Origin: HK1 sp965202735
GTDB taxonomy: Bacteria > Pseudomonadota > Gammaproteobacteria > HK1
NCBI GenBank assembly: GCA_965202735.1
Contig: OZ241844.1
Location: 2,604,001-2,668,000 of the forward strand
Direction: 5' to 3'
DNA length: 64,000 bases
Part shown: piece after piece, positions 1 through 8,131 of the stretch
How the letters are laid out: each line of letters begins with the position of its first letter
Numbering within the stretch: position 1 is the stretch's first letter
Translations under genes and position numbers: made by a program
The notes under the pieces: generated by a model
Seen by the model: only the letters and a program-made list of their open reading frames with translations
What the model was told of the DNA's origin: nothing
The model's database searches: none

Positions 1-206
1 CCGATCATCGCCTTCGAGGTGCGCTCGCCGAGCGCCCCGAGCCAGGCGAAGGAGTAGGGAGCGTGGCCGCCGGTGTGCCGCCACGGCTGGAAGTGGTCGC
101 TCACCATGATGGAGTCGAACCCCGCCTTCTCGGCGTGCACGGAGAATTCGAGGAGGTCGCGGGGTCCGAACTGCTCCGCGGAGGCCTTGTACCCGAGCTT
201 CAGCAT
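1..206 (-). CDS. fgd: F420-dependent glucose-6-phosphate dehydrogenase, N-terminal part (runs off left edge)
   Basis: Only the first 68 codons lie in the window. The start is the ATG at 206-204, preceded by an AGGGAG ribosome site. The reading begins MLKLGYKASAEQF and contains VSDHFQPWRHTGGHAP and LGALGERT. These are hallmark stretches of actinobacterial FGD1 in the luciferase-like monooxygenase superfamily. FGD oxidises glucose-6-phosphate to 6-phosphogluconolactone with the deazaflavin F420 as acceptor. The gene directly upstream on the same strand encodes 6-phosphogluconolactonase, the next enzyme, so the two look like an operon (79-bp gap). F420 enzymes are uncommon in Proteobacteria. A related LLM oxidoreductase with another substrate is possible because most of the protein is not visible. 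Confidence 0.8.
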   Translation of the reverse strand, partial: MLKLGYKASAEQFGPRDLLEFSVHAEKAGFDSIMVSDHFQPWRHTGGHAPYSFAWLGALGERTSKAMI

Positions 207-285
207 CGTGTGGCTCCCTGGCTGGTGATCGGCGTGGCGACCGGCCGGGCCGCGGGGCGGCCGGCCATTCGGGGCCGGCGTCCGT

Positions 286-1062
286 TCATGCGCCGGACCG
301 GTTCGCGGCGGGGGCCGGGGGCTCGCCGTCCCGCCGGCGAAGACCTCCGTGCGGAGGGCCTGACGCGTCCGCTCCCGAAGACCGGGGGCTCGCCGCCTCG
401 TCGGCGAAGACCACCGAGCGCCCGCGTGCCACGCGGCCGGCGGGGACCGTCTCGTCGCCTGCCCGCAGCCGGGCGAGCATCCGCGCCTTCGCGGCGCCGG
501 TGACCACCCACATGCGCTCCGCGGCCCGATCGATTGCGGGACGGGTCAGGGTCATCCGCAGCCTGCCCCGGTAGGGCCCGGCCGTCGCGACGTCCCGGTC
601 GGTGAGATCGAGCACCGGATCTCCGGGCACCAGCGAGGCGGTGTGGCCGTCCTCGCCGAGCCCGAGATGCACCAGATCGAGACGGCCCTCGCGGGTGTGG
701 CGGGCGATTGTCCGCGCGTACGCGCCGCAGGCCCGGCCCGGGTCCTGGTCCGTCACCGGCATGAGGTGCAGGTTCACGCCCGGCAGTCCGGACGCTCCCA
801 GGATTGCGGCCAGCTTCGTGGCGTTGCGGTCCGCGTCCCCGTCCGCCGCCACGCGCTCGTCGACCTGGAACACGTGGACGCCGCCCCACGGGAGATCCAG
901 CTCGACCAGGCGTTCGAGCATCTTCCACGGCGTGCGCCCGCCGCTCAGCGCGACGCAGAAACGGCCCTGCCCGGACACCGCGGCACGTGCCCGCGCGGCG
1001 ATGTGGGCCGCCGCCGCGAAGGCCACGTCGGCGTCGGTGCGGCCGGTGTTGATTTCCAGCAT
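286..1062 (-). CDS. pgl: 6-phosphogluconolactonase
   Basis: A 258-residue protein of the SugarP isomerase/6PGL fold. It hydrolyses 6-phosphogluconolactone to 6-phosphogluconate in the cytoplasmic pentose-phosphate or Entner-Doudoroff route. Diagnostic stretches are VALSGGRTPWKMLERL near residue 40, HVFQVDERVAADGDADRN near residue 65 and LGLGEDGHTASLVPG near residue 135. It lies just upstream of the F420-type glucose-6-phosphate dehydrogenase on the same strand, which fits consecutive steps. No good Shine-Dalgarno precedes the chosen ATG. The last 40 or so residues are arginine- and proline-rich and lie in a duplicated segment (315-411), so the natural C-terminus may have been replaced by a repeat-derived extension. 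Confidence 0.88.
   Translation of the reverse strand: MLEINTGRTDADVAFAAAAHIAARARAAVSGQGRFCVALSGGRTPWKMLERLVELDLPWGGVHVFQVDERVAADGDADRNATKLAAILGASGLPGVNLHLMPVTDQDPGRACGAYARTIARHTREGRLDLVHLGLGEDGHTASLVPGDPVLDLTDRDVATAGPYRGRLRMTLTRPAIDRAAERMWVVTGAAKARMLARLRAGDETVPAGRVARGRSVVFADEAASPRSSGADASGPPHGGLRRRDGEPPAPAANRSGA
315..411. repeat. Imperfect 30-bp direct repeat at the 3' end of pgl
   Basis: Positions 315-344 and 382-411 match at 27 of 30 bases and are separated by 37 bp. Both begin CCGGGGGCTCGCCG on the plus strand. The two copies are read in different frames within pgl, so the second adds an atypical tail rather than a domain repeat. Confidence 0.8.
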
Positions 1063-1150
1063 CAGGGGATGTCGGCACTCGTCCGGGAGGGAACGGGAGG
1101 GGACGGATCATAACCGCCCGCGGCCCCCGCGTTCGGGGTCCGGCACAGCC

Positions 1151-1540
1151 GGTAGTGTCTCATTTTGACTTTCTTCCCCCGCGCGACATCACTGTCCCGA
1201 AGTCAAGCTGAGGCACTCCCTGGTAGTGGGTCAGTTTGACTCCAGGATCGCCATGTCGGTCGAGGAAGAAGTTCAAACTGACCCACTACCCACTCCCTGG
1301 CTCCGTGTCGGAATATTCATGGCCCGGCTCATGGCCGGGTTGCCCCTCGCGCTGCATGAAGTGGAGGCGGCGTGCGGCCCGAAGACCCCCGCATTCTCCC
1401 CTCGGACCGGAGCACGAGGTCTCCATGCCGCTCGCCCGTCGCCGGGCTCAGGAGAAGACACCCATATTCTCCCCTCTCCCCCCGGGAGAGGGGCCGGGGG
1501 TGAGGGTGCGGCGATGATTCGGTCCCCCTCACCCCAAACG
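1151..1540. repeat. Repeat family C/D, copy 1 (truncated), with internal hairpin insertion
   Basis: This block matches, in inverted orientation, the complete element at 55204-55870. It starts GGTAGTGTCTCATTTTGACT. It contains the shared tracts TCGGAATATTCATGGCC and GAAGTGGAGGCGGCG and the palindrome CTCTCCCCCCGGGAGAGG. Homology fades near 1540 at CTCACCCCAAAC, so this copy has lost its far end. No gene is supported here; the short open frames overlap palindromic GC-rich sequence. Confidence 0.75.
1222..1290. repeat. 69-bp palindromic mini-element inside family C copy 1
   Basis: The ends are perfect 18-bp inverted repeats (1222-1239 and 1273-1290; GGTAGTGGGTCAGTTTGA). The element is flanked by the 8-bp direct repeat CACTCCCT at 1214-1221 and 1291-1298. 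Ends and interior resemble the terminal hairpins of the larger family C elements, so this looks like a minimal member inserted into a relative. Confidence 0.8.
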
Positions 1541-1862
1541 GTCATGGTCCGCTCGCTGTCAGCCACCCCGGAGCATGAAAGTGGAGGGGTCGGCTGACGC
1601 TGAAGCGGCCGGGTCTGCGTGACGCTGCCACGGCGGTAGAGTACAGGCGGCGGAGGCGGCACAGTGGCCGTGGTTCTAATGGTGAGCGTCGCTTCCCGTT
1701 ACCCAAACTGGCTCCGGCCGGTCGGCTCCGAGCCCCGGATTGTTCCCGGCCCCCGTGCCGTGGACGCGCGGCAAATCGCACCACATCCGTCACGGGTGTG
1801 AGTCCAGTCCGACCGGCCACGCCCGCCTCCGCCTTCCCCCCACAACGGTGAGAGGCAAGCCC
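1541..1862. other. Non-coding stretch ahead of the IS110 transposase
   Basis: About 320 bp with no supported gene. It holds an imperfect hairpin between GTCAGCC (about 1558) and GGCTGAC (about 1593-1599), possibly an old insertion-sequence end. The segment just ahead of 1863 presumably contains the IS110 left end. IS110 elements have poorly defined termini, so the boundary cannot be fixed by eye. Confidence 0.45.
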
Positions 1863-2933
1863 ATGATGACCGATACCCTGCACGTCGTCCACGCGCGCGC
1901 CGCGGGCCTCGACGTGCACAAGATGCAGGTCACCGTCTCGGTGCGCCTGTGTACGCCCGGCGCCGGCGAGCCGCAGGTCGAGACGCGCACCTTCGAGGCG
2001 CTCGCAAGCGGCCTGGACGCGATGGTGGCGTGGCTGCTCGAACGTCGGGTCGGCGCCGCGGTGATGGAGGGCACTGGCGTGTACTGGCTGGCGCCCTTCG
2101 AGGCACTGGAGAAGGCCGGGGTCTCCCCCATGCTGGTCAACGCCCGTCAGGTCAAGCAGCTCAAGGGCCGCAAGACCGATGTCGCCGACAGCGTATGGCT
2201 TGCGCGGGTGTGCCAGTTCGGCTTGGCCACGCCGAGTCACGTCCCGCCCAGGGCATTCCGTGAGCTGCGTGCACTGACCCGCTACCGACGCACGCTGGTC
2301 GCTCAGCGCTCCCGAGTGCGCAACCGCGTACAGAAGGTGCTCGACCGCAGCGGCGTGCGCGTCGGCGGCGTCCTGAGCGATGTGTTCGGCAGGAACGGGC
2401 GGCGCATTCTCGACGGGCTGGCTCGGGGACTGGGCCACGAGGCCATCCTCGTCTCGCTCAGCCATCACGTCGCACACAAGCTCGCACGCCTCGGCGACGC
2501 GCTGCGCCTGGAGCTGAGCGGGGTCGAGCGCCTCCTCCTGTGCGACCTGCTGCGCGAGTACGACGCCTTGCTCGGACGCATCCAGGGACTCGACCGCGAC
2601 ATCGACTCGCGCCTTGAGCCGTGGAGCGAGCGCATCGCGCTGCTCCAGACCATCCCCGGAATCGACCGCCCCTCGGCCAGCGCCCTGCTCGCCGAGATTG
2701 GACCCGACCTCGGCGTGTTCGGCTGCGCCGAGCGCCTCGCCGCATGGGCCGGGGTGTGTCCGGGCAATGACCGCAGTGCCGGCAAGCGCCGCTCAGGCCG
2801 TGCCCGGATGGGCAACAAGGTGCTGCGCGCGGTGCTCGTCGAATGTGCGCACGGCGCGGCACGTACCCATGGGTGCCAGTTCCGGGGCTATCACAAGGCG
2901 CTGATGGTGCGGCGCGGCGTAAGCGACTCGTGA
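1863..2933 (+). pseudogene. IS110-family transposase, C-terminally truncated by IS66
   Basis: The reading from ATG 1863 has the IS110 DEDD domain: Asp in AAGLDVHK (about residue 16), Glu in VMEGTGVYW and Asp in KTDVADSVWLA. It also has the C-terminal transposase_20 region with IPGIDRPSASALLAEIG and the catalytic serine region CPGNDRSAGKRRSG. The native frame stops making sense after GYHKALMVRRG at 2918, exactly where the IS66 inverted repeat GTAAGCG begins. The last codons (VSDS) belong to IS66. About 40 C-terminal residues of a normal IS110 transposase are missing, so activity is doubtful. Confidence 0.85.
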
Positions 2934-3003
2934 AGTACGTCGTTCCGTAAGGTCGTTGTCGGTGCCACAGTGCACGCTCCATCGTTGTGTGGAGGGTGAG
3001 GGG

Positions 3004-3342
3004 ATGGCACAAACGAGCTCGCGGTCCCGCAGTGTGCGCCCGCGCGAGCGGTTCTGGCTCGACCATCTGCGCACGGCCCGCCAGCAAGGGCTGACGTTGA
3101 AGGCGTATGCCCAGGCCCACGGGCTGTCGGTCAGCGCACTGTACACGGCGCGCTCGACACTCAAGCGCCGCGGCGTTCTCAGCGAGCCGGCGCCACCGAC
3201 GTTCGTGCCGGTGCGCCTCTGCCCACCGGCGGGCGCGGCGTTTCGCGTGCACCTGCCCAACGGCGTCGTCGTCGAGGTCTGCGCACAGGCCGAGGACGCA
3301 CGCGTGGGCGCGGTGCTCGAATGCGCGAGCCGGCTGTCATGA
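3004..3342 (+). CDS. tnpA: IS66 TnpA-type accessory protein
   Basis: A 112-residue small basic protein with a helix-turn-helix-like N-terminal half (RERFWLDHLRTARQQG, LTLKAYAQAHGLSVSALY). This is the Orf1/TnpA accessory protein of IS66 elements. ATG 3004 is preferred over upstream starts because GGAGGG lies just upstream. The stop overlaps the tnpB start (ATGA at 3339-3342), indicating translational coupling. The duplicate in copy 2 is at 10170-10508. Confidence 0.85.
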   Translation: MAQTSSRSRSVRPRERFWLDHLRTARQQGLTLKAYAQAHGLSVSALYTARSTLKRRGVLSEPAPPTFVPVRLCPPAGAAFRVHLPNGVVVEVCAQAEDARVGAVLECASRLS

Positions 3343-3695
3343 TCCGTCCGCCGCACGAGGGCATCGAGGTGTGGCTGTGCGTCGAGCCGGTGGACTTCAG
3401 AAAGCAGATTACGGGGCTTGCCACGCTGGTGCAGGACACCCTGGCGATGGACCCGTTCTCGGCGCAGCTCTTTGTGTTCACCAACCGTCGGCGCACCCAG
3501 TGCCGGGTCCTGTACTGGGAGCGGTGCGGGTTCGTGCTGTGGCAAAAGCGCCTGGAGCGTGCACGCTTCGCATGGCCGCGCCACGCCACCCGGGTGGTGA
3601 GCCTGAGCGGGGCGCAGCTCAACTTTCTGCTCGATGGCTATGACCTGTGGCGCACCCGCCCCCATGCGTCGCTGCACTACGCATCGATGTACTGA
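3339..3695 (+). CDS. tnpB: IS66 Orf2-like protein TnpB
   Basis: A 118-residue protein with the IS66 Orf2 pattern: VDFRKQITGLATLVQ, LFVFTNRRRTQCRVLYWERC and GFVLWQKRLERARF. TnpB is required for transposition of IS66 elements, but its biochemical role is unknown. It overlaps tnpA by 4 bp and is followed by tnpC after about 77 bp. The identical gene of copy 2 is at 9817-10173. Confidence 0.92.
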   Translation: MIRPPHEGIEVWLCVEPVDFRKQITGLATLVQDTLAMDPFSAQLFVFTNRRRTQCRVLYWERCGFVLWQKRLERARFAWPRHATRVVSLSGAQLNFLLDGYDLWRTRPHASLHYASMY

Positions 3696-3772
3696 AGGGG
3701 AAAAGTAAATTTGATCGGTGCATCAGAAAGTTTGATCCCCCTGCCCGGTCGAAGCGGTTTACCCTACGGGCC

Positions 3773-5380
3773 ATGAGCCCGCCCGCCCCGCAATGTGCGA
3801 ACGAGACTCTCGCCTCGCTGCACGCGCAGGTGCATCACTACCAGTGCGCTCTCGCCGAGCGCGACGCGCTGATTGAGCACTTGCAGGAGCAGGTGCGGCT
3901 GCTCCTCGCCCGGCGCTTTGCCCCCTCGTCGGAGAAGATGCCCGACGGGCAGCTGGGACTGTTCAACGAGGCCGAGGCGAGCGCTGGCGCACCCGAGCCC
4001 TGCGAGGGCGAGCCCGGCTCCGAGGTCGCGGCCCACCGGCGCGCGAGGCCGAGGCGCGCGCCGTTGCCGCAGGGTCTGCCGCGCGTCGTCATCGAGCATC
4101 GGCTGGAGGCATCGCAGCGCACCTGTGCGCAGCATGGGGTGGAGCTTGAGCGCTTCGGCGAGGTGGTGAGCGAGCAGCTCGACATCATTCCCGCCCAGGT
4201 GCGGGTGCTGCGTCATGTGCGCGGCAAGTACCGCTGCCCGCGCTGCGAGGGGCATCTTCGCACCGCGGCGCTGCCGGCGCAGCCGCTGGCGAAGAGCATG
4301 GCCAGCGCGGGGCTGCTCGCATTCATCGCCACGGCGAAGTACGCCGACGCGCTGGCGCTGTATCGTCAGTGCCAGCAGCTTCGGCGCATCGGGGTGGAGC
4401 TGTCGCGCACGACGCTGGCGCGGTGGATGGTGGGGGCGGGCGAGCTCGTGGCGCCGCTCATCCACGTGCTGCGCGACGAGCTGCTCGACCGGCCCTGCCT
4501 GCTGATGGACGAGACCCCGGTGCAGGTGCTCAAGGAGCCTGGGAAGGCGCCGGAGTCGAAGTCTCAGCTCTGGGCGCAGATGAGCGCGGGTCCCGAGCCG
4601 CCCATCGTGCTGTTCGACTACGACCCGACCCGTTCGGGGGCGGTCCCCAAGCGGCTGCTCGAAGGGTTCACCGGGACGCTGCACACCGACGGCTACAGCG
4701 GCTACGCGCCGGTGGTGCGCGAGCAGCGCCTGGTGCATCTGGCGTGCTGGGCGCACGCCCGGCGCGCACTGGTCGATGCGCTGAAGAGCCTCGGGCTGAA
4801 TCCGAAGAAGCTCCCGGCGAGTCCGCCTGCGAAGGCGCGGCGCGCCCTCTACGCGCTGGAGAGGATCCGAACGCTCTACGCCATCGAGCGCCGCATCCGC
4901 CACCAGCCGCCAGAGGACCGTGCGCACGTGCGCCGCAGCGAGAGCGTGCCGGTGCTCGATGCGCTGCGGGCCTGGCTCGACGACACCCTCGGCACCCTCC
5001 CGCCCTCGAGCGTGCTCGGCAAGGCGATGGCGTATCTCGACCACCAGTGGGAGGCGCTGGTGCGCTACTGCGACGACGGGCGCTACGGCATCGATACCAA
5101 CCCCGTCGAGAATGCCATTCGTCCGTTCTGCGTCGGGCGCCGCAACTGGCTGTTCTGCGATACCGTGGCCGGCGCCCATGCGAGCGCCCGGCTGTACTCG
5201 CTCATCGAGTGCGCCAAGGCCAACGGTCTCGAGCCCTACGCCTACCTGCGCCACGTGTTCACCGAGCTGCCGAAGGCGAAGTCCCTCGGCGAGATTGAAG
5301 CCCTGCTGCCGACCCGACTCGCCCCCGCTGCCCTGGCCCGAGACTCACTCCAGAAGCCCTTCCCCTCCGCACGTCAATAA
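3773..5380 (+). CDS. tnpC: IS66 transposase TnpC
   Basis: A 535-residue DDE transposase. It has an N-terminal leucine-zipper-like helix (residues about 15-55), a zinc-binding stretch YRCPRCEG, the first catalytic Asp in LLMDETPVQV, the second in LHTDGYSGYAP and the Glu in IDTNPVENAIRPFCVGR. ATG 3773 (MSPPAPQ) fits the family length; an upstream in-frame start would only add low-complexity sequence. It appears intact. Differences from copy 2 are minimal, for example GQLGLFNE here and Lys against Glu near the C-terminus. Confidence 0.93.
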   Translation: MSPPAPQCANETLASLHAQVHHYQCALAERDALIEHLQEQVRLLLARRFAPSSEKMPDGQLGLFNEAEASAGAPEPCEGEPGSEVAAHRRARPRRAPLPQGLPRVVIEHRLEASQRTCAQHGVELERFGEVVSEQLDIIPAQVRVLRHVRGKYRCPRCEGHLRTAALPAQPLAKSMASAGLLAFIATAKYADALALYRQCQQLRRIGVELSRTTLARWMVGAGELVAPLIHVLRDELLDRPCLLMDETPVQVLKEPGKAPESKSQLWAQMSAGPEPPIVLFDYDPTRSGAVPKRLLEGFTGTLHTDGYSGYAPVVREQRLVHLACWAHARRALVDALKSLGLNPKKLPASPPAKARRALYALERIRTLYAIERRIRHQPPEDRAHVRRSESVPVLDALRAWLDDTLGTLPPSSVLGKAMAYLDHQWEALVRYCDDGRYGIDTNPVENAIRPFCVGRRNWLFCDTVAGAHASARLYSLIECAKANGLEPYAYLRHVFTELPKAKSLGEIEALLPTRLAPAALARDSLQKPFPSARQ

Positions 5381-5403
5381 CGCCCTTTGCGGGGCGCTTA
5401 CAA

Positions 5404-6600
5404 TACATCTACCACTACCTAAAATCTGCAAAGCATATTGCTGAAGAACGTGCGACTGGAACCACCTTCAAAGAACTTTCTGGTTCTGCCTTTAGCGCAC
5501 TGCCAATACCTATCGCTCCACTCAACGAACAACGCCGCATCGTGGAGAAGATCGAAGCGATGTTCGCCGAGATCGACGAGGGAGTCGAGAGCCTTATGTC
5601 TGCGAAAAAGACGATCGGCCTCTATCGCCAATCGCTTCTCAAGTCCGCCTTCGAAGGCCGTCTCACCGCAGAATGGCGCACGCGGAACGCCGACAAGCTG
5701 GAAAGCCCGGACGCCCTCCTTGCCCGCATACGTGAGGAACGCGAAACGCGATACAAGGGTGCTCTCGGCGAGTGGGAGCAGGCCGTTGCCGAATGGAGGA
5801 AGGATGGCGCGAAGGGCAGGAGACCAGTGAAGCCGAAGCGGCCACGTGCTATTTCCGACAAACCAATCGACACTGGCATCATAGGATGGACGAGCGTCCC
5901 GCTTGGCTTGGTCATTGTCGATCCAATCTATGGCACTTCAAAGAAGTGCGGTTATGGCGCAGGCGCGACAGGCGTACTCAGGATCCCGAATATCGGATCA
6001 GGATTCATCGATACGACTGATCTGAAATCGACCGACTTCGATGAAATTGAGTTGACAAAGTTCTCTCTGGAAGAGGGAGATGTCCTCACTGTCAGGTCAA
6101 ATGGAAGCTTGTCTATCGTTGGGAAGCCGGCGATCGTTGGACAGCAGCACACGAACCTCCTGTTCGCCGGTTATCTTATTCGCCTCCGGCCGATTTCTCA
6201 AGCACTTGTTCCCAAGTATCTGATTTATTTGATGATGGAATCGAATGTTCGCACACAAATTGAAGCTAAAGCCAAATCGACCAGCGGAGTCAACAACATC
6301 AGCGCCAAAGAGCTGCAAGAACTCACTACACCCATTTGCTCCCCCGCTGAACAGGCCGAGATCGTCCGGATTCTCGACACCCGCCTTGAGGCCACCGAGA
6401 CGCTGGATAGCGAAATCGACGCTAACCTCTCGCGCGCCGACGTACTCCGCCAGTCCGTCCTGAAGCAGGCATTCGCCGGCAAACTCGTCTCCCAGGATCC
6501 GGACGACGAACCCGCCGCTGCCCTGCTGGCGCGAATCCGGGCCGAACGAACCAAGATGCCTCCAAGGAGGCGAAAGAAGCGGGTAGCCGTGGAAACATGA
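5404..6600 (+). pseudogene. hsdS: Type I restriction-modification specificity subunit HsdS, 5'-truncated by IS66
   Basis: The frame is open from the IS66 boundary. It begins inside the end of target-recognition domain 1 (FKELSGSAFSALPIPIAPLN, then EQRRIVEKIEAMFAEID). Next come the first conserved spacer helix (YRQSLLKSAFEGRLTAEWR), a complete second recognition domain (about 5890-6220) and the second conserved helix (LRQSVLKQAFAGKLVSQDP). The first recognition domain is missing. A GTG at 5542 could still start a 352-residue half-HsdS, and such half-subunits can sometimes dimerise. The stop overlaps the next start (ATGA, 6597-6600), so hsdS, the small gene and hsdM form one translationally coupled operon. 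Confidence 0.85.
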
Positions 6601-7049
6601 GAAACTTTCAAAGAGACGGATCGATCAGCAACTCCCATGTCGGCCGGGCGTTCGAAGAGCGGTGCCGGAAGGTTCTCGCCGAACACGGTCTTCGGCTGGA
6701 GTCCGGTCACAAGATCCCATGCGGCTTGGACAAGGTACGAAAAGACCATGCTTTCGATCTGGGCTCCGATGACCCCAAGGTGATCGTGGAATGCAAGTCC
6801 CACACCTGGACAGGAACTGGTAACGTACCGAGTGCCAAGATGAAGGACTGGGCCGAGGCCATGTTCTACTTCCACATGGCGCCGCCAGACTACAGGAAGA
6901 TCTTCTTCGTCGAGCGAAGCGTGTGCCCCAGCCGGAGCGAAAGCCTGTTGAGCTACTTCCTGCGAACGCAGCCCCACATGATCCCGCCGGATGTCGAGTT
7001 CTGGGAATTGAACGGCGACGGACTGGTCGTCCACGAGGCCCGAACATGA
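6597..7049 (+). CDS. Small PD-(D/E)XK-like protein inside the type I RM operon
   Basis: A 150-residue protein that I cannot assign to a named family. It has an N-terminal helix (SHVGRAFEERCRKVLAEHG) followed by HAFDLGSDDPKVIVECKSHTW. The Asp, then Glu-X-Lys on a predicted strand, is the usual core of PD-(D/E)XK nucleases. Later segments include MKDWAEAMFYFHMAP and YRKIFFVERSV. It starts in the ATGA overlap with hsdS and ends in an ATGA overlap with hsdM, so it is made with the RM subunits. It could be an extra nuclease, a replacement for the missing HsdR activity or a regulatory subunit. Assignment beyond a nuclease-like fold is inference. Confidence 0.6.
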   Translation: MRNFQRDGSISNSHVGRAFEERCRKVLAEHGLRLESGHKIPCGLDKVRKDHAFDLGSDDPKVIVECKSHTWTGTGNVPSAKMKDWAEAMFYFHMAPPDYRKIFFVERSVCPSRSESLLSYFLRTQPHMIPPDVEFWELNGDGLVVHEART

Positions 7050-8131
7050 ACACCGCCCCGATCGTCTCGAAGGTCTGGAGCTTCTGCACCACGCTGCGCG
7101 ACGACGGCGTCGGGTACGGCGACTACCTTGAGCAGCTCACATACCTGATCTTCCTCAAGATGGCGGACGAATACGCCAAGCCACCCTACAACCGAGACGT
7201 CGGCATTCCCGAGGGCTACGACTGGAGGAGCCTCGCCACCCGCCGCGGCGCGGAGCTCGAAGCGCATTACATCGCACTTCTGCGCAAGCTCGGCGAGCGG
7301 AAAGGAATGCTGGGCCAGATCTTCACCAAGGCCCAGAACAAGATCACCGACCCGGCCAAGCTGTTCCGCCTGATCGACATGGTGGACGGCACCGATTGGG
7401 TGGTGCTCGGGGCGGACGTGAAGGGCGACATCTACGAGGGGTTGCTAGAGCGGAACGCCGAGGACACGAAATCCGGCGCCGGCCAGTACTTTACGCCCCG
7501 TGCCCTGATCCGCGCGATGGTCGCCTGTATGCGTCCGGAGCCGGGCAGGACCATCGCCGACCCAGCCTGCGGAACCGGCGGGTTCTTCCTTGCCGCCCAT
7601 GACTTCCTGACCGACCCGCGGAATTGGGCACTCGACAGGGACCAGAAGGGATTCCTGAAACACGCGACGTTCCATGGTAACGAGATCGTCGCGGGCACGC
7701 GCCGACTCTGCCTGATGAACATGTTGCTGCACGGGATCGGAGAGATGACCGGCGAGACGCCGGTCTCGCCCGCCGACGCGCTGATCTCGCCACCCCCGGA
7801 GACATACGACTACGTCCTGGCCAATCCGCCCTTCGGCAAGAAGAGCTCGATGAGCTTCACCAACGCCGACGGCGAGCAGGAGACCGATGATCTGACCTAT
7901 AACCGGCAGGACTTCTGGGCGACGACATCGAACAAGCAGCTCAACTTCGTCCAGCATATCCGGACCATGCTGAAGACGACCGGCCGCGCGGCCGTCGTCG
8001 TGCCTGACAACGTGCTGTTCGAGGGCGGGGCCGGCGAGACGATCCGGCGGAAGCTGCTTCACACCACCGACCTGCACACGATCCTGCGGCTGCCAACGGG
8101 CATCTTCTACGTAAGCGCCCCGCAAAGGGCG

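Larger units (their letters stand above)
2919..5401 (+). mobile_element. IS66-family insertion sequence, copy 1
   Basis: This is a 2483-bp element with ends GTAAGCGACTCG (left) and, in reverse complement, GTAAGCGCCCCG (right). It carries tnpA, tnpB and tnpC in the usual order. Length and sequence are nearly identical to the inverted copy at 8111-10593. Its flanking octamers differ (GGCGCGGC left, AATACATC right), so no target duplication survives. On the left it cuts an IS110 transposase and on the right a 5'-less hsdS. This points to recombination or an adjacent deletion after insertion rather than a simple insertion. Confidence 0.93.

Noticed and set aside
1558..1599. Hairpin near 1.56 kb as a rho-independent terminator
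   Set aside because: It has no U-tract and no upstream gene reading into it. It is more likely part of an old IS end.
3764..5254. Long 496-codon open frame antisense to IS66 tnpC (and its mirror at 8258-9748)
   Set aside because: It is a GC-driven shadow of the transposase, has no ribosome site or domain, and repeats only because the IS is duplicated.
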